From the NCBI GenBank assembly GCA_964247085.1, contig CAXTSX010000019.1, positions 1 through 62,203 on the forward strand: a DNA stretch of 62,203 bases, in the 5' to 3' direction. Source of the DNA: JAAFHZ01 sp964247085. GTDB lineage: Bacteria > Cyanobacteriota > Cyanobacteriia > Cyanobacteriales > Chamaesiphonaceae. Each line of letters starts with the position of its first letter. Position 1 is the first letter of the stretch. Shown here in pieces: positions 44,596-52,503 of the stretch. The position numbers and the translations under genes are program-made. The notes beneath the pieces are model-generated. The model saw only the letters and a list, made by a program, of their open reading frames with translations. It had not been told where the DNA came from and did no database searches.

Positions 44596-45476
44596 TGCCC
44601 AATCGTCAAAAATCTCTGGCGATCGCTACGCCAGTGGGTAGTTTTAAAGGAGTCTTTACCCATGGTGTACTGACAGCCTTAGAGCAAGCTGGGGTGCGGG
44701 CGGATGCCTATGCGGCAGCATCTTCCTCCGTGATTCCGGCCAGTTGGGCGGCCTTAGGACAGGCCGCCGATTTGGGCATAAATTATTGGCTGGCCGGGTG
44801 GGAAGCATTACAATTGCCTAACCAAAATATGAGTAAAGTAATGCAGCGGGGCATCAGAACCTTTAGCCAGGCTTTGCGCCCCCATTTGTTTCAAGCAGAT
44901 ACGCCTCATTTGTATATTGCAACTAATGCTGTTTTAACCGCTGCCGCTATTCAACAAACCCAGTCATCTCAAGCCCAAGCACTGGGTAAAAAACTGATGC
45001 TGGCTTCCGTCAAAAAAGATCGGCAATGGGTAGATGAACATTTGCAGCTAGCCATGTTTAGTACTCACAGTTCTCATCCCCAGCGTCGGATCACTACTCA
45101 TAATTACCCGGCAGTGGCCTATGCTTCTTCCCGGATTATGCACGCTTGGGAATTACCGGCTTGGATTGAAGGAAAACCCTTTGTGGATGCTGCTTACACT
45201 TGTTTATGTCCAGCATTGGCGATGGCCGAAGCTGGCTATCAAGAAGTAATTGCCATTAGTAATGAACCGGGAATTCTTTATCAAGATATGTTCCACATCG
45301 AACCAGTTCCTCGCCAATACCAACAGGCTGCTATTCAGGTCATTAAGCCGGCAGTTCATCTCAAGGAAATGGGGGTAGATTTCACCAAGGCCAGTATTGC
45401 CGGGCTAACAACCACTTATCAACATGGTTTGGAACAGGGTTTCAAGTTTTTGAAAAGCTGGAAACCCGTGGGCTAA
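44595..45476 (+). CDS. Patatin-like phospholipase domain protein
   Basis: 293 residues from the ATG at 44595. SLAIATPVGSFKGVFTHGVLTALE corresponds to the oxyanion-hole block of patatins, YAAASSSVIPASW to the nucleophile elbow and PFVDAAYTCLCPALAMAEAG to the catalytic-aspartate block. The usual DGGGxRG and GxSxG are altered: glycines are replaced and the nucleophile would be one of three consecutive serines. It may be a lipid hydrolase or a degenerate member. Coupling to gatA by TAATG is unusual. Confidence 0.65.
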   Translation: MPNRQKSLAIATPVGSFKGVFTHGVLTALEQAGVRADAYAAASSSVIPASWAALGQAADLGINYWLAGWEALQLPNQNMSKVMQRGIRTFSQALRPHLFQADTPHLYIATNAVLTAAAIQQTQSSQAQALGKKLMLASVKKDRQWVDEHLQLAMFSTHSSHPQRRITTHNYPAVAYASSRIMHAWELPAWIEGKPFVDAAYTCLCPALAMAEAGYQEVIAISNEPGILYQDMFHIEPVPRQYQQAAIQVIKPAVHLKEMGVDFTKASIAGLTTTYQHGLEQGFKFLKSWKPVG

Positions 45477-45502
45477 AAAAATACCTTGAAGCCATATCTA
45501 AA

Positions 45503-45527
45503 ACCCCCAAAATATTATTTTGGGGGT
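45503..45527 (+). terminator. Terminator after the patatin-like gene
   Basis: ACCCCCAAAAT and ATTTTGGGGGT pair around ATT; the following T run is short. Confidence 0.6.
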
Positions 45528-45565
45528 GGGTTTCTTTACCTGCTTTGGTTAGGAGCTTGACCGTT

Positions 45566-46093
45566 TTAGAAGTTGTTTCCTAAACTAACTCCGGCACTAC
45601 CAAAGTTACCCGAAGCCGATCCAGCAGCATAACCGGGAGTTGACAACGTATTAGTTTTAGTCTCAGCAAAACTGGCTCCATAACCGTTATTGAAAGCCCT
45701 GGCACTAGCGTTAGCTACAGCACCACCGGGCAACAGACTCAGGCTAGAACCAGTGCTGCCAGAGGCAACGAGACCGTTGCCGTTGTTTGCGGTAGCAGAG
45801 GTGCTAGCTGATGCAAAAGTGGGAGTAGCCATACTATTAGAAGATGAAGAGGCACTAGCACCAGGACCAGAAGCTACCGCAATACTACCAGCGACCGCGA
45901 TCGGACCAGTTTGACTATTACCGGTGGTGAAGCTAAATCCAGATACCTGTGCTGTACCGGGCTGTACAGTAATGGGTGGCAAGGTAATCTGGATGACTGG
46001 TAATGGTTCAGCCTGGCTGTTGGAGATATTCAGTAGCGTAGTGGCTGCGGCGGCCATACCGGCAAAACCAACGGAAAACAGTTTATTAGACAT
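45566..46093 (-). CDS. Secreted Ser/Ala/Gly-rich protein
   Basis: 175 residues. A signal peptide (MSNKLFSVGFAGMAAAATTL with cleavage near SQAEP) precedes a low-complexity Ser, Ala, Gly and Thr-rich chain (GPGASASSSSNSMATP, NNGNGLVASGSTGS) that ends FGSAGVSLGNNF. No cysteine, no membrane segment after the signal, no sorting signal that I recognise. It could be a surface or matrix protein. No homologue recognised. Confidence 0.6.
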   Translation of the reverse strand: MSNKLFSVGFAGMAAAATTLLNISNSQAEPLPVIQITLPPITVQPGTAQVSGFSFTTGNSQTGPIAVAGSIAVASGPGASASSSSNSMATPTFASASTSATANNGNGLVASGSTGSSLSLLPGGAVANASARAFNNGYGASFAETKTNTLSTPGYAAGSASGNFGSAGVSLGNNF

Positions 46094-46272
46094 TTATATT
46101 TGTTTTTTTTAGTAGTTTGGATAATACAACTTTTAAAATAATGATATCCTATTGGCATCATCAAAGTAATGTCGATAAGTATTAAGTACGAAAAATTAAT
46201 ACTTGTATATACGCCAAAACTCGTATTTAATGAAACTACTCTCCCTGAAATGCTGGATAAAGTGGTTGATCG
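46094..46272. other. AT-rich spacer
   Basis: I see nothing convincing here. A short frame on the plus strand starting near 46169 overlaps the next gene and is discounted. Confidence 0.4.
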
Positions 46273-46911
46273 TTACCTTCCAAAAAATATAAATAACAAA
46301 ATGATGATAGTTGGCATGCTAAGAAACAATGCTACTGCAATTTTCCAGTACTGATTGGAAGTAACTCGACGACCGGAAACAAGCAGGCGGATTAACAGCC
46401 ATAACGAATAAAGTTGTAGTGGTAAAAACATTAAGCCCAACACCGCAATACGGAACATTCTTTCTACAGTTTGATCCGCCCCGGATAGTTTTAAGCCATC
46501 GTCATCGATATCTTGTACACCGACTCTGCTGTCCAGGAGAATGGACATCGCCTGTTCTACTTGTGGCTCTGGTACTCGCAGCTTAATCCACCCCACCGCA
46601 ACAGTTAAATACCATGAAAATCCCGTAATAAATTCATCATCTAAAAATGCGGTGATGCCTTCGGCCTCCAGCCATTGCTTCACCAGATTTGCTTCGATCT
46701 CATTACTAAAGGTAGAAATGGTGACAACTTCTACCCTCGAACTACCAGTTCTCCAATTCCACGGTTGGGCACGAAATTTTGATTCAGATGGTGAAGCTGA
46801 GAACAGATGGGATGTACCAAGGTCAGCAGCAAGGGTAAATCCACAGCCATCACACCGTCCATCCGGTGTGCCTGCGCTGGGATTTTGATAGTTGCATCTA
46901 GAACATCTCAC
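46273..46911 (-). CDS. Zinc-ribbon membrane protein with DUF2007-like domain
   Basis: 212 residues. The N-terminus has two CxxC pairs (MRCSRCNYQ and GRCDGCGF) typical of a zinc ribbon. Residues 60-120 (VVTISTFSNEIEANLVKQWLEAEGI, then FLDDEFITGFSWYLTVAVGWIKLRV) match DUF2007, a putative signal-transducing domain. Two transmembrane segments at the end (IAVLGLMFLPLQLYSLWLL and WKIAVALFLSMPTIIILLF) anchor it. It is followed on the same strand by the nurA-HAD pair upstream and may be transcribed with them. Confidence 0.75.
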   Translation of the reverse strand: MRCSRCNYQNPSAGTPDGRCDGCGFTLAADLGTSHLFSASPSESKFRAQPWNWRTGSSRVEVVTISTFSNEIEANLVKQWLEAEGITAFLDDEFITGFSWYLTVAVGWIKLRVPEPQVEQAMSILLDSRVGVQDIDDDGLKLSGADQTVERMFRIAVLGLMFLPLQLYSLWLLIRLLVSGRRVTSNQYWKIAVALFLSMPTIIILLFIFFGR

Positions 46912-46940
46912 GACTCTTATACCTTCTTTTACCTATTTCA

Positions 46941-48158
46941 TTAGACAATACTAACCCGTTTGCGGCGCTCTTTATAGGAAACTCCCACATTCTGAAGTCC
47001 AGCTTTGACCATTTCCCGCTCTAAGAGGGCAAAGAAGCTTGATCGATCGGCTCCCCGCACCACCGCATAATTATGGGCTTCGGCTAAGGCCACCGGGTAA
47101 CCCTGACCTTTTTTGACCTGAGCCAGCATGATTCCTAAGGCTTGATCCAATAGCTGATTGTCGATCGCCACCCAAGCAGGCATCTCCACCCGGGCAATCT
47201 CCGCTCCCACATTCACATAACAAAAATAAACCCGCTGTTCTTTGCCATAAAAATCCAAAGCCCGCGCCGTACTTTGCCACAAACAACTACGCTGTCCAGG
47301 CTGTAAACGATTCAACCACAGGGAAGTATCGCGCAGACCATCAAAGATTTGACAGGGCGGTCTTTCGATATCGATGCAGTGTTTGGTACAGTCTGGCTCT
47401 GGAAAGCCACAGCCCAGCAACCGCAGGAAATTCAGGCCGTCAATACTACGGGAGGAGCTGATATAGCTAATCATCGGGATTTTGGCTTGGCGGAGTTTGT
47501 CCCAGGCGGTCAAGATCGGGGCAATCGTTAACTCCCGAGCTTCACTGGGCAGTTCTTCCAAGAAACGATAGATCAAAGAACCATCCACCATCGCCAAAGT
47601 TGGTACTTTGGGGGGCTGGGGATTTACAATCTCTTCAAAGCCGATCGGCGGATTTGCCCAATCAAAGCCTAAATCTCCCAGCAACAGGGCTTCATCAACA
47701 GTGCGTTGATAGCCCAACCATTCCTCCGTACTAATCCCCCACTGGCGTGATTGATAGAGATCTTTGGTTTGATAAAAAACCTCTGGAATACTGTCCAGTA
47801 AAGGATGTAAATCTTGCCCATAGTGAATCATCACTCGCCCAATGTTAATCAGGTAACAATAGGCAATCTCGTGATGACTGGGGGCAATTTGGGAGCCATC
47901 GGTGGCCAGTACTGTGTGAGCGGTGGCTGGTGCCGAAATATCTTGGCAGGTGCTGAGATCTTCTACTGGGATGGCCGCGCCAAACCGGAATTTGTTGTTC
48001 CAGATAATTTGCAGTTGTTCCAGATCGGACTGTCGATCGATCGCCTTTACTAAATAATCATTAGCTCGCCGCATCCGCAGGTTACTGGCCTGGGCTTCTT
48101 TAGTCAGGTGTTGACCGACTTGGGGCAACTGTTTGGCAATTTTGTTGAGATCTAGCAT
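46941..48158 (-). CDS. NurA domain nuclease
   Basis: 405 residues. ATDGSQIAPSHHEIAYCYLIN near residue 85 and LAMVDGSLIYRFLEELPS near residue 190 carry the acidic metal-binding residues of the NurA fold, a 5'-3' nuclease that in archaea resects double-strand breaks with HerA. No HerA-like ATPase is in this window. It follows the HAD gene by 4 bp in the same direction, so they form an operon. Confidence 0.8.
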   Translation of the reverse strand: MLDLNKIAKQLPQVGQHLTKEAQASNLRMRRANDYLVKAIDRQSDLEQLQIIWNNKFRFGAAIPVEDLSTCQDISAPATAHTVLATDGSQIAPSHHEIAYCYLINIGRVMIHYGQDLHPLLDSIPEVFYQTKDLYQSRQWGISTEEWLGYQRTVDEALLLGDLGFDWANPPIGFEEIVNPQPPKVPTLAMVDGSLIYRFLEELPSEARELTIAPILTAWDKLRQAKIPMISYISSSRSIDGLNFLRLLGCGFPEPDCTKHCIDIERPPCQIFDGLRDTSLWLNRLQPGQRSCLWQSTARALDFYGKEQRVYFCYVNVGAEIARVEMPAWVAIDNQLLDQALGIMLAQVKKGQGYPVALAEAHNYAVVRGADRSSFFALLEREMVKAGLQNVGVSYKERRKRVSIV

Positions 48159-48162
48159 GAAT

Positions 48163-48957
48163 TTATGTCCAGCTGGATTGGTCTTGGCCGAACTGATCGA
48201 TCGATAGCAATTTCACTCGATCGTCTTGTTGGGCAGTTGATCGTTCAGCGGGGGTGTTGTAACCCCAATCGGCTAAGAACAACTGTACCGAATTGAGGTC
48301 GGGCTGTTGGCTAATGGTTTGCAAAGTGGGCAGTCGGTCTTCCACGAACCAGATCTGTTCGGGCTGGCTGGTGATCAGCTGGCGGAGGGTATCAGCCTTG
48401 GACTGTTTGCCTTCCTTGCCGAAAATGGCATCTTGGGGAAGCTGAATACCCTGCGCTTCTAAAAGTTGACGAGTGAAGCGACCATCTTTGGTGGTAATGA
48501 TGACGGGTTGAATTTGTGGGGGTAGAGTTAATAATTTTTCAATAGTGCCGGGATAACAACTTTGGAGATTTAGCCAACCGGATAGATCTTGGGCGATCGA
48601 CTGATCCCTTACTTCATCTAGCACCTTGACAACATCGGTAGGATTTAAGTGATGATCGGCCAAAATCTGGGCGGCCAGACCAGTCCAATCTGAAGCAATC
48701 AGCTCTTCTGGGGTATGTTGTTGCAAAGCCCAGACCAGCAAAGGCATTTCCCAACCATGCTCAATCAGGGGGCGCAGGCGGCTAAAGATCGGAAAGAGTT
48801 CTAAGGGAGCTGGTTTACTGGGTCTAGACCAGATTTGACTATAGACCAGCCAGGAGGTGTGGAAATATTCTGGCAGTCCGTTGCAAATTACGCCGTCAAA
48901 GTCTAAGGCGAGGATCGATTGACCGGGAGTAAAACTGCGCCAAAACTTGCTGGTCAT
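48163..48957 (-). CDS. HAD-superfamily hydrolase
   Basis: 264 residues. Motif I ILALDFDGVICNGLPEY, motif II VIITTKDGRFT, motif III lysine in FGKEGKQSKADTL and motif IV WFVEDRLPTLQ are complete. Substrate unknown; it is related to small phosphatases. It leads an operon with nurA. A 59-bp tandem duplication begins 4 bp upstream of its ATG, so its leader has been duplicated. Confidence 0.8.
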   Translation of the reverse strand: MTSKFWRSFTPGQSILALDFDGVICNGLPEYFHTSWLVYSQIWSRPSKPAPLELFPIFSRLRPLIEHGWEMPLLVWALQQHTPEELIASDWTGLAAQILADHHLNPTDVVKVLDEVRDQSIAQDLSGWLNLQSCYPGTIEKLLTLPPQIQPVIITTKDGRFTRQLLEAQGIQLPQDAIFGKEGKQSKADTLRQLITSQPEQIWFVEDRLPTLQTISQQPDLNSVQLFLADWGYNTPAERSTAQQDDRVKLLSIDQFGQDQSSWT

Positions 48958-48960
48958 GCA

Positions 48961-49078
48961 TCGTGAATGAGAGGAACTTGATTATTCTAAGCTGCGATCA
49001 CGGCAATACAACGCAATATTCGTCAATGAGAGGAACTTGATTATTCTAAGCTGCGATCACGGCAATACAACGCAATAT
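48961..49078. repeat. Two-copy 59-bp tandem duplication upstream of the HAD gene
   Basis: Copy 1 at 48961-49019 and copy 2 at 49020-49078 both run TCGT(G/C)AATGAGAGGAACTT through to GCAATACAACGCAATATT; I see a single base difference, G in copy 1 and C in copy 2 at the fifth position. The near identity indicates a recent event. It lies in the promoter side of the HAD-nurA operon. Confidence 0.9.
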
Positions 49079-49197
49079 TCGTCTCTGGGGAGATTCTGAG
49101 AGCGATCGGTAATCACCAGGGCGCTATCAAATTGAATCAATACTGGGTCGTCAAACTGGACGGCGAACTTTTTTAGCGATCGAGTACACTGAACCAT
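49057..49197 (-). CDS. Possible 46-residue ORF
   Basis: Minus-strand ATG at 49197 opens MVQCTRSLKKFAVQFDD, continues PVLIQFDSALVITDRSQ and ends YCVVLP at a TGA inside copy 2 of the duplication. The composition looks coding, yet there is no clear Shine-Dalgarno and no homologue recognised. It may be the remnant of a longer gene cut by the duplication. Confidence 0.3.
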   Translation of the reverse strand: MVQCTRSLKKFAVQFDDPVLIQFDSALVITDRSQNLPRDEYCVVLP

Positions 49198-49222
49198 AGA
49201 GAGAGTTAGCGAGGCCAATTAA

Positions 49223-50065
49223 ATGACAACTTCGCCACTGGCCAAGAGTCCCAAGCCCACCAAGTCAAAAAAAGCAGCGAAAGCGATTACCTCCGAGACA
49301 GTCGAGCTGAACGCCAAAAAGCGTAACCCTACCATCGATGACTTCACATTCCCCGATGGCTTGCCGACTGCCGAAGATTTACCAGATTCAGATGATACGC
49401 CTGTGGATAGTGAGCTACAAGAATTGATACCAGGGCTACTCAAAGCAATTCTTTTGGACTTGTGGCGCGATCGAACAGATTGGCTCTTTTCTATTGACAT
49501 GGCTTTTTACTACAATCCCAAAGATAGAAGTACCAATGTTGCTCCTGATGGCTTGTTGAGCTTGGGGTTAAAAAGTCCTCCTGATGAGAATCTACGCTCC
49601 AGCTATGTGTTGTGGGATGAGAAGGTCATTCCACAATTTGCCTTAGAAATAGTCTCTAAAAGCCCTGGTGGAGAATATACTGACAAATTTAAAATCTATC
49701 AGTCAATCGGTATTCTCTACTATCTAGTCTATTCCCCTCTGCGTAAGAGAAAATCCAAATTTCAGCTGTACAAATTGATTGATGGGGAGTATGTACTTCA
49801 AAGCGATGGTGGTAAGCCTTATTGGATGCCAGAAGTCGGCTTGGGTATTGGTGCAGAGAAGCAGATCTATGGCGGCAATCAGCGCGAGTGGCTTTATTGG
49901 TACGACGAGAATGATGTCAGGTATCCGACCCCGATGGAGAGGGCTGACATTGAAGCTGCTGCGCGATTGGCTGAATCACAAAGAGCCGACAATGCACAAC
50001 AAGAAAACGAAGCTCTACGGCAACGGCTGCGGGAATTGGGGATAGACCCAGATTCGATCGCATAA
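49223..50065 (+). CDS. Uma2 family putative endonuclease with charged extensions
   Basis: 280 residues. The Uma2/DUF820 core is residues 60-200 (MAFYYNPKDRSTNVAPDGLL with PD, PQFALEIVSKSPGGEYTDKFKIYQ with the acidic residue and lysine). Before it is a Lys/Ala-rich segment (SPLAKSPKPTKSKKAAKA). After it is a coiled coil (ESQRADNAQQENEALRQRL) ending LGIDPDSIA. The coiled-coil tail is common in large cyanobacterial Uma2 proteins. It is one of four full Uma2 genes here. Confidence 0.85.
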   Translation: MTTSPLAKSPKPTKSKKAAKAITSETVELNAKKRNPTIDDFTFPDGLPTAEDLPDSDDTPVDSELQELIPGLLKAILLDLWRDRTDWLFSIDMAFYYNPKDRSTNVAPDGLLSLGLKSPPDENLRSSYVLWDEKVIPQFALEIVSKSPGGEYTDKFKIYQSIGILYYLVYSPLRKRKSKFQLYKLIDGEYVLQSDGGKPYWMPEVGLGIGAEKQIYGGNQREWLYWYDENDVRYPTPMERADIEAAARLAESQRADNAQQENEALRQRLRELGIDPDSIA

Positions 50066-50184
50066 ATGATCATCAAGGCAATCAAAGAATCCAATAAATC
50101 CTTAGCATTTCGCCAATAATAATATCGTCTAACAGCTAAAATTGAAAATATTATTAAGCTAGAACTATCATCTTTCTCATTTAA

Positions 50185-50367
50185 AAAGATTTTCAGGGAG
50201 ATAATACTGTCCAACTTCCCCAAATTAATATTTGGGCAGGCACTCAACAGATTTCCTTCGGCGGTTTTGGCCGGTTGACTGCACCCGAACTAGAATGGCT
50301 ATCAGCTGAACTTAGCAATTGGCTAGAACTGCTTGTAGACAAGACTTTAGTTACTAAAGTCAATTAA
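50185..50367 (+). pseudogene. Remnant of a small cyanobacterial membrane-associated protein gene
   Basis: After a TAA at 50182-50184 the frame reads KDFQGDNTVQLPQINIWAG, then TQQISFGGFGRLTAPELEW and LSAELSNWLELLVDK to a TAA at 50365. WAGTQ..SFGG.GRLTAPELEWL.AELSNWL resembles the C-terminal region of small cyanobacterial photosystem- or TPR-associated proteins, with no start codon. It is a broken 3' fragment lying between the Uma2 gene and tRNA-Gln. Confidence 0.5.
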
Positions 50368-50425
50368 CCAGAAAAAATTCTTTGGCGAAGACAACGATAG
50401 ACACAAACTACTTGGACTTTTAAAA

Positions 50426-50497
50426 CTGGGGTGCAAGGATTCGAACCTCGGAATGCCTGGACCAAAACCAGGTGCCTTACCACTTGGCGACACCCCA
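50426..50497 (-). tRNA. tRNA-Gln(UUG)
   Basis: A 72-nt cloverleaf on the minus strand. The acceptor TGGGGTG (50497-50491) pairs with CACCCCA (50433-50427), with G as discriminator. The D arm is GCC..GGC. The anticodon TTG lies in the TTTTGGT loop between CCTGG and CCAGG, and the T loop is TTCGAAT. gatA in the window is consistent with Gln-tRNA-Gln formation by transamidation. Confidence 0.95.
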
Positions 50498-50627
50498 TCG
50501 ATATCGCGGCTTACTGAATATAGCACAGGGCAGCGGGTGTCTGTCAAGAATTTTTTATTATTGACAGCTTTAGCAAAACCAGTACAACAGACGTAAACTT
50601 TATTATATAAGAAGGACAAAAAAAGAA

Positions 50628-50664
50628 CCGACGACTGGCCGTGTTTCGTCTCGGTTCTTTTTTT
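50628..50664. terminator. Bidirectional hairpin upstream of tRNA-Gln
   Basis: AAAAAAAGAACCG at 50628-50640 faces CGGTTCTTTTTTT at 50652-50664, giving U runs on either strand. It can end the TPR transcript and the predicted small RNA from the right. Confidence 0.8.
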
Positions 50665-50680
50665 GATTTACTCCTCACAC
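50628..50680 (-). ncRNA. Predicted short RNA, 5' end complementary to the Yfr1 motif
   Basis: On the minus strand a sigma70-type promoter (TTGACA 50714-50709, 16-bp spacer, TATCAT 50692-50687) precedes GTGTGAGGAGTAAATC starting near 50680, and a strong hairpin with a U run ends at 50628. The result would be an RNA of about 53 nt. Its first 11 nt, GTGTGAGGAGT, are the exact reverse complement of the conserved ACTCCTCACAC core of the sRNA Yfr1. The transcript and start point are not proven. Confidence 0.4.
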
Positions 50681-50686
50681 CTTTAT

Positions 50687-50714
50687 ATGATAACTTTTCT
50701 GTACGAATTGTCAA
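50687..50714 (-). promoter_or_regulatory. Strong sigma70-type promoter
   Basis: TTGACA at 50714-50709 and TATCAT at 50692-50687 are separated by 16 bp on the minus strand. It lies just downstream of the TPR gene stop and drives transcription toward the hairpin and tRNA-Gln. Confidence 0.5.
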
Positions 50715-50743
50715 GAGGTGGATACAATCTTTTTTGATAGCGG

Positions 50744-51853
50744 CTACAAGGAGCAGTAGCATTGGAGTCGATCGATCATCGCCAGAATTTTTTCGTACTC
50801 TGACTGCTGACCATGGCTGAGGTGCAGGCTAGCCGCGCGTCGATAATCGGCCACCGCCCCCACATAATCTTTCAACTCCTGGCGAGCGATCCCCCGATTC
50901 CGCAGACAGTCTAGAGCTTCTGGATCGATGCTCAAACCTTGGCTATAGTCGCGAATAGCTGCTGGTCGGTCTCCTTGATGGCGCTTGATCACACCGCGAT
51001 TGTTATAAGCCTGGACTAAGTTGGGATTCAGAGCCAGCGCTTGATTGTAATCATTTAATGCTGCGGTGAAGTTGCCCGTTTCGCTGTTTAGTAAGCCCAT
51101 TTGATGATAGATATCGGCATGGGGAGCAATGCTGGCGGCCTGTTGGTAATCTTGGAAAGCGGCAATTAAATCGCCCTGTTGATGGTGAATCCAGCCCCGT
51201 TGCTGATAGGCGATCGCCAATTGGGGATCAAGATGGATCGCAGTACTATAATCGGCTAATGCCGCTACTCGGTCGGCTTGCCGATCGAAGCAAGTTCCCC
51301 GGTTATAGTAGGCAATCGCTGACTGTGGATTGACTTGGATTGCTTGGTTATAATCGGCGATCGCCGCAGCATAATCACCCAGTTGTTGGTAAACATTACC
51401 GCGCTGATAGTAGGCCGAAGTATGATAGGGCTGATATTCCAGGAATTTGGTGTAGTCGGCAATTGCCGCCATCAGTTCACCCATCTTTTGATAAATCAAG
51501 CCTCTTTCCCAATATATTATGGCCAGATTTGGCAAGAGCTTAATGCAGTAGCTGTAATCAGCGATCGCTGCCGGTAAGTTGCCGAGCAATCGCTGTACAT
51601 AAGCGCGATTTTGATGGGCACTGGGAAAATCCGGCTTCAGAGCAAGAGTGGTGTCATAGTCTTGCAAAGCTTTATGATATTCACCTAGTTCATGGGCATA
51701 CATAATGCCACGATTGTGATAGTACAATGCCTGCGGATCGAGTTGAATTAACTCGTCGTAATCGGCGATCGCTTCGGCGATATTACCCTGAAGAAACTTG
51801 CGATCAGCTTTTTCTTTAATTTCACTACTGTCTTGATAATTGGAATTAGTCAT
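50744..51853 (-). CDS. TPR-repeat protein
   Basis: 369 residues, no signal peptide. Nine or ten tetratricopeptide repeats, recognisable by the period-34 pattern A.ADY..AI.LDP..A.AYYNRG, fill almost the entire chain; the consensus A..YNNRG..R appears repeatedly. It ends in MIDRLQCYCSL. Cytosolic scaffold role inferred; partners unknown. It is monocistronic, and its stop is followed by the promoter and hairpin described above. Confidence 0.85.
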   Translation of the reverse strand: MTNSNYQDSSEIKEKADRKFLQGNIAEAIADYDELIQLDPQALYYHNRGIMYAHELGEYHKALQDYDTTLALKPDFPSAHQNRAYVQRLLGNLPAAIADYSYCIKLLPNLAIIYWERGLIYQKMGELMAAIADYTKFLEYQPYHTSAYYQRGNVYQQLGDYAAAIADYNQAIQVNPQSAIAYYNRGTCFDRQADRVAALADYSTAIHLDPQLAIAYQQRGWIHHQQGDLIAAFQDYQQAASIAPHADIYHQMGLLNSETGNFTAALNDYNQALALNPNLVQAYNNRGVIKRHQGDRPAAIRDYSQGLSIDPEALDCLRNRGIARQELKDYVGAVADYRRAASLHLSHGQQSEYEKILAMIDRLQCYCSL

Positions 51854-52051
51854 CGAATTGGTAGTACTTAAGTCTATTGCTAGGCGAGAAGTTTATTCAT
51901 CACTTGGTTTAATTTTACCGAACAAAGAAAGACCTGTAGAGCATTACCCGATAAGCAAGGGGTCGATCGATCGTAATTGTCCAGATATTATTGGCCGACA
52001 ATCGATCGACAATTAAGCTAAAATACTGAGGCTGTGAACGAACTAGAATCT

Positions 52052-52474
52052 ATGACTCGCGCCATTATCGAAACCGACAAAGGTACCATCAATATTCAAT
52101 TCTTTGATGCTGATGCTCCTAACACTGTTAAGAATTTTGTTGACCTCTCTGAAAAAGGCTTTTACGACGGCCTCAACTTCCATCGGGTGATTCCCAACTT
52201 TATGGTTCAGGGTGGCTGTCCCCAAGGCACTGGCACTGGTGGACCTGGCTACAAAATCAATTGTGAAATCAATCACAACAAACACGAAGCTGGTAGTCTC
52301 TCCATGGCTCATGCGGGCAAAAATACTGGCGGTAGCCAATTCTTTATTTGCCATGCCCCCCAAGGACATTTAGATGGTGTTCATACTGTGTTTGGCAAAA
52401 CCGAAGATATGGCAGTGGTCAACGCTATTAAGGGCGGCGACAAAATTCAGTCTGTTAAAATCGTTCACGATTAG
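52052..52474 (+). CDS. Peptidyl-prolyl cis-trans isomerase, cyclophilin type
   Basis: 140 residues from the ATG at 52052 (MTRAIIETDKGTINIQFF); an upstream GTG at 52034 adds six residues. The cyclophilin active site is intact: NFHRVIPNFMVQGGCPQGTGTGGPGY, then MAHAGKNTGGSQFFI and LDGVHTVFGK. No signal peptide, so it folds cytosolic proteins. It converges on speB. Confidence 0.92.
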   Translation: MTRAIIETDKGTINIQFFDADAPNTVKNFVDLSEKGFYDGLNFHRVIPNFMVQGGCPQGTGTGGPGYKINCEINHNKHEAGSLSMAHAGKNTGGSQFFICHAPQGHLDGVHTVFGKTEDMAVVNAIKGGDKIQSVKIVHD

Positions 52475-52503
52475 TTGATTAGGGCAATGTGGTAGACACC
52501 AGC

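Noticed and set aside
46169..46354. 61-codon plus-strand frame
   Set aside because: It overlaps the 3' end of the zinc-ribbon gene by 82 bp, has no ribosome site and no recognisable pattern.
50347..50619. 90-codon minus-strand frame reading SRDIDGVSPSGKAPGFGPG
   Set aside because: It is the translation of tRNA-Gln, a familiar artefact.
50668..50681. Yfr1 sRNA on the plus strand
   Set aside because: The ACTCCTCACAC core is present, but the strong hairpin with U run lies before it and no terminator hairpin follows, opposite to the known Yfr1 layout.
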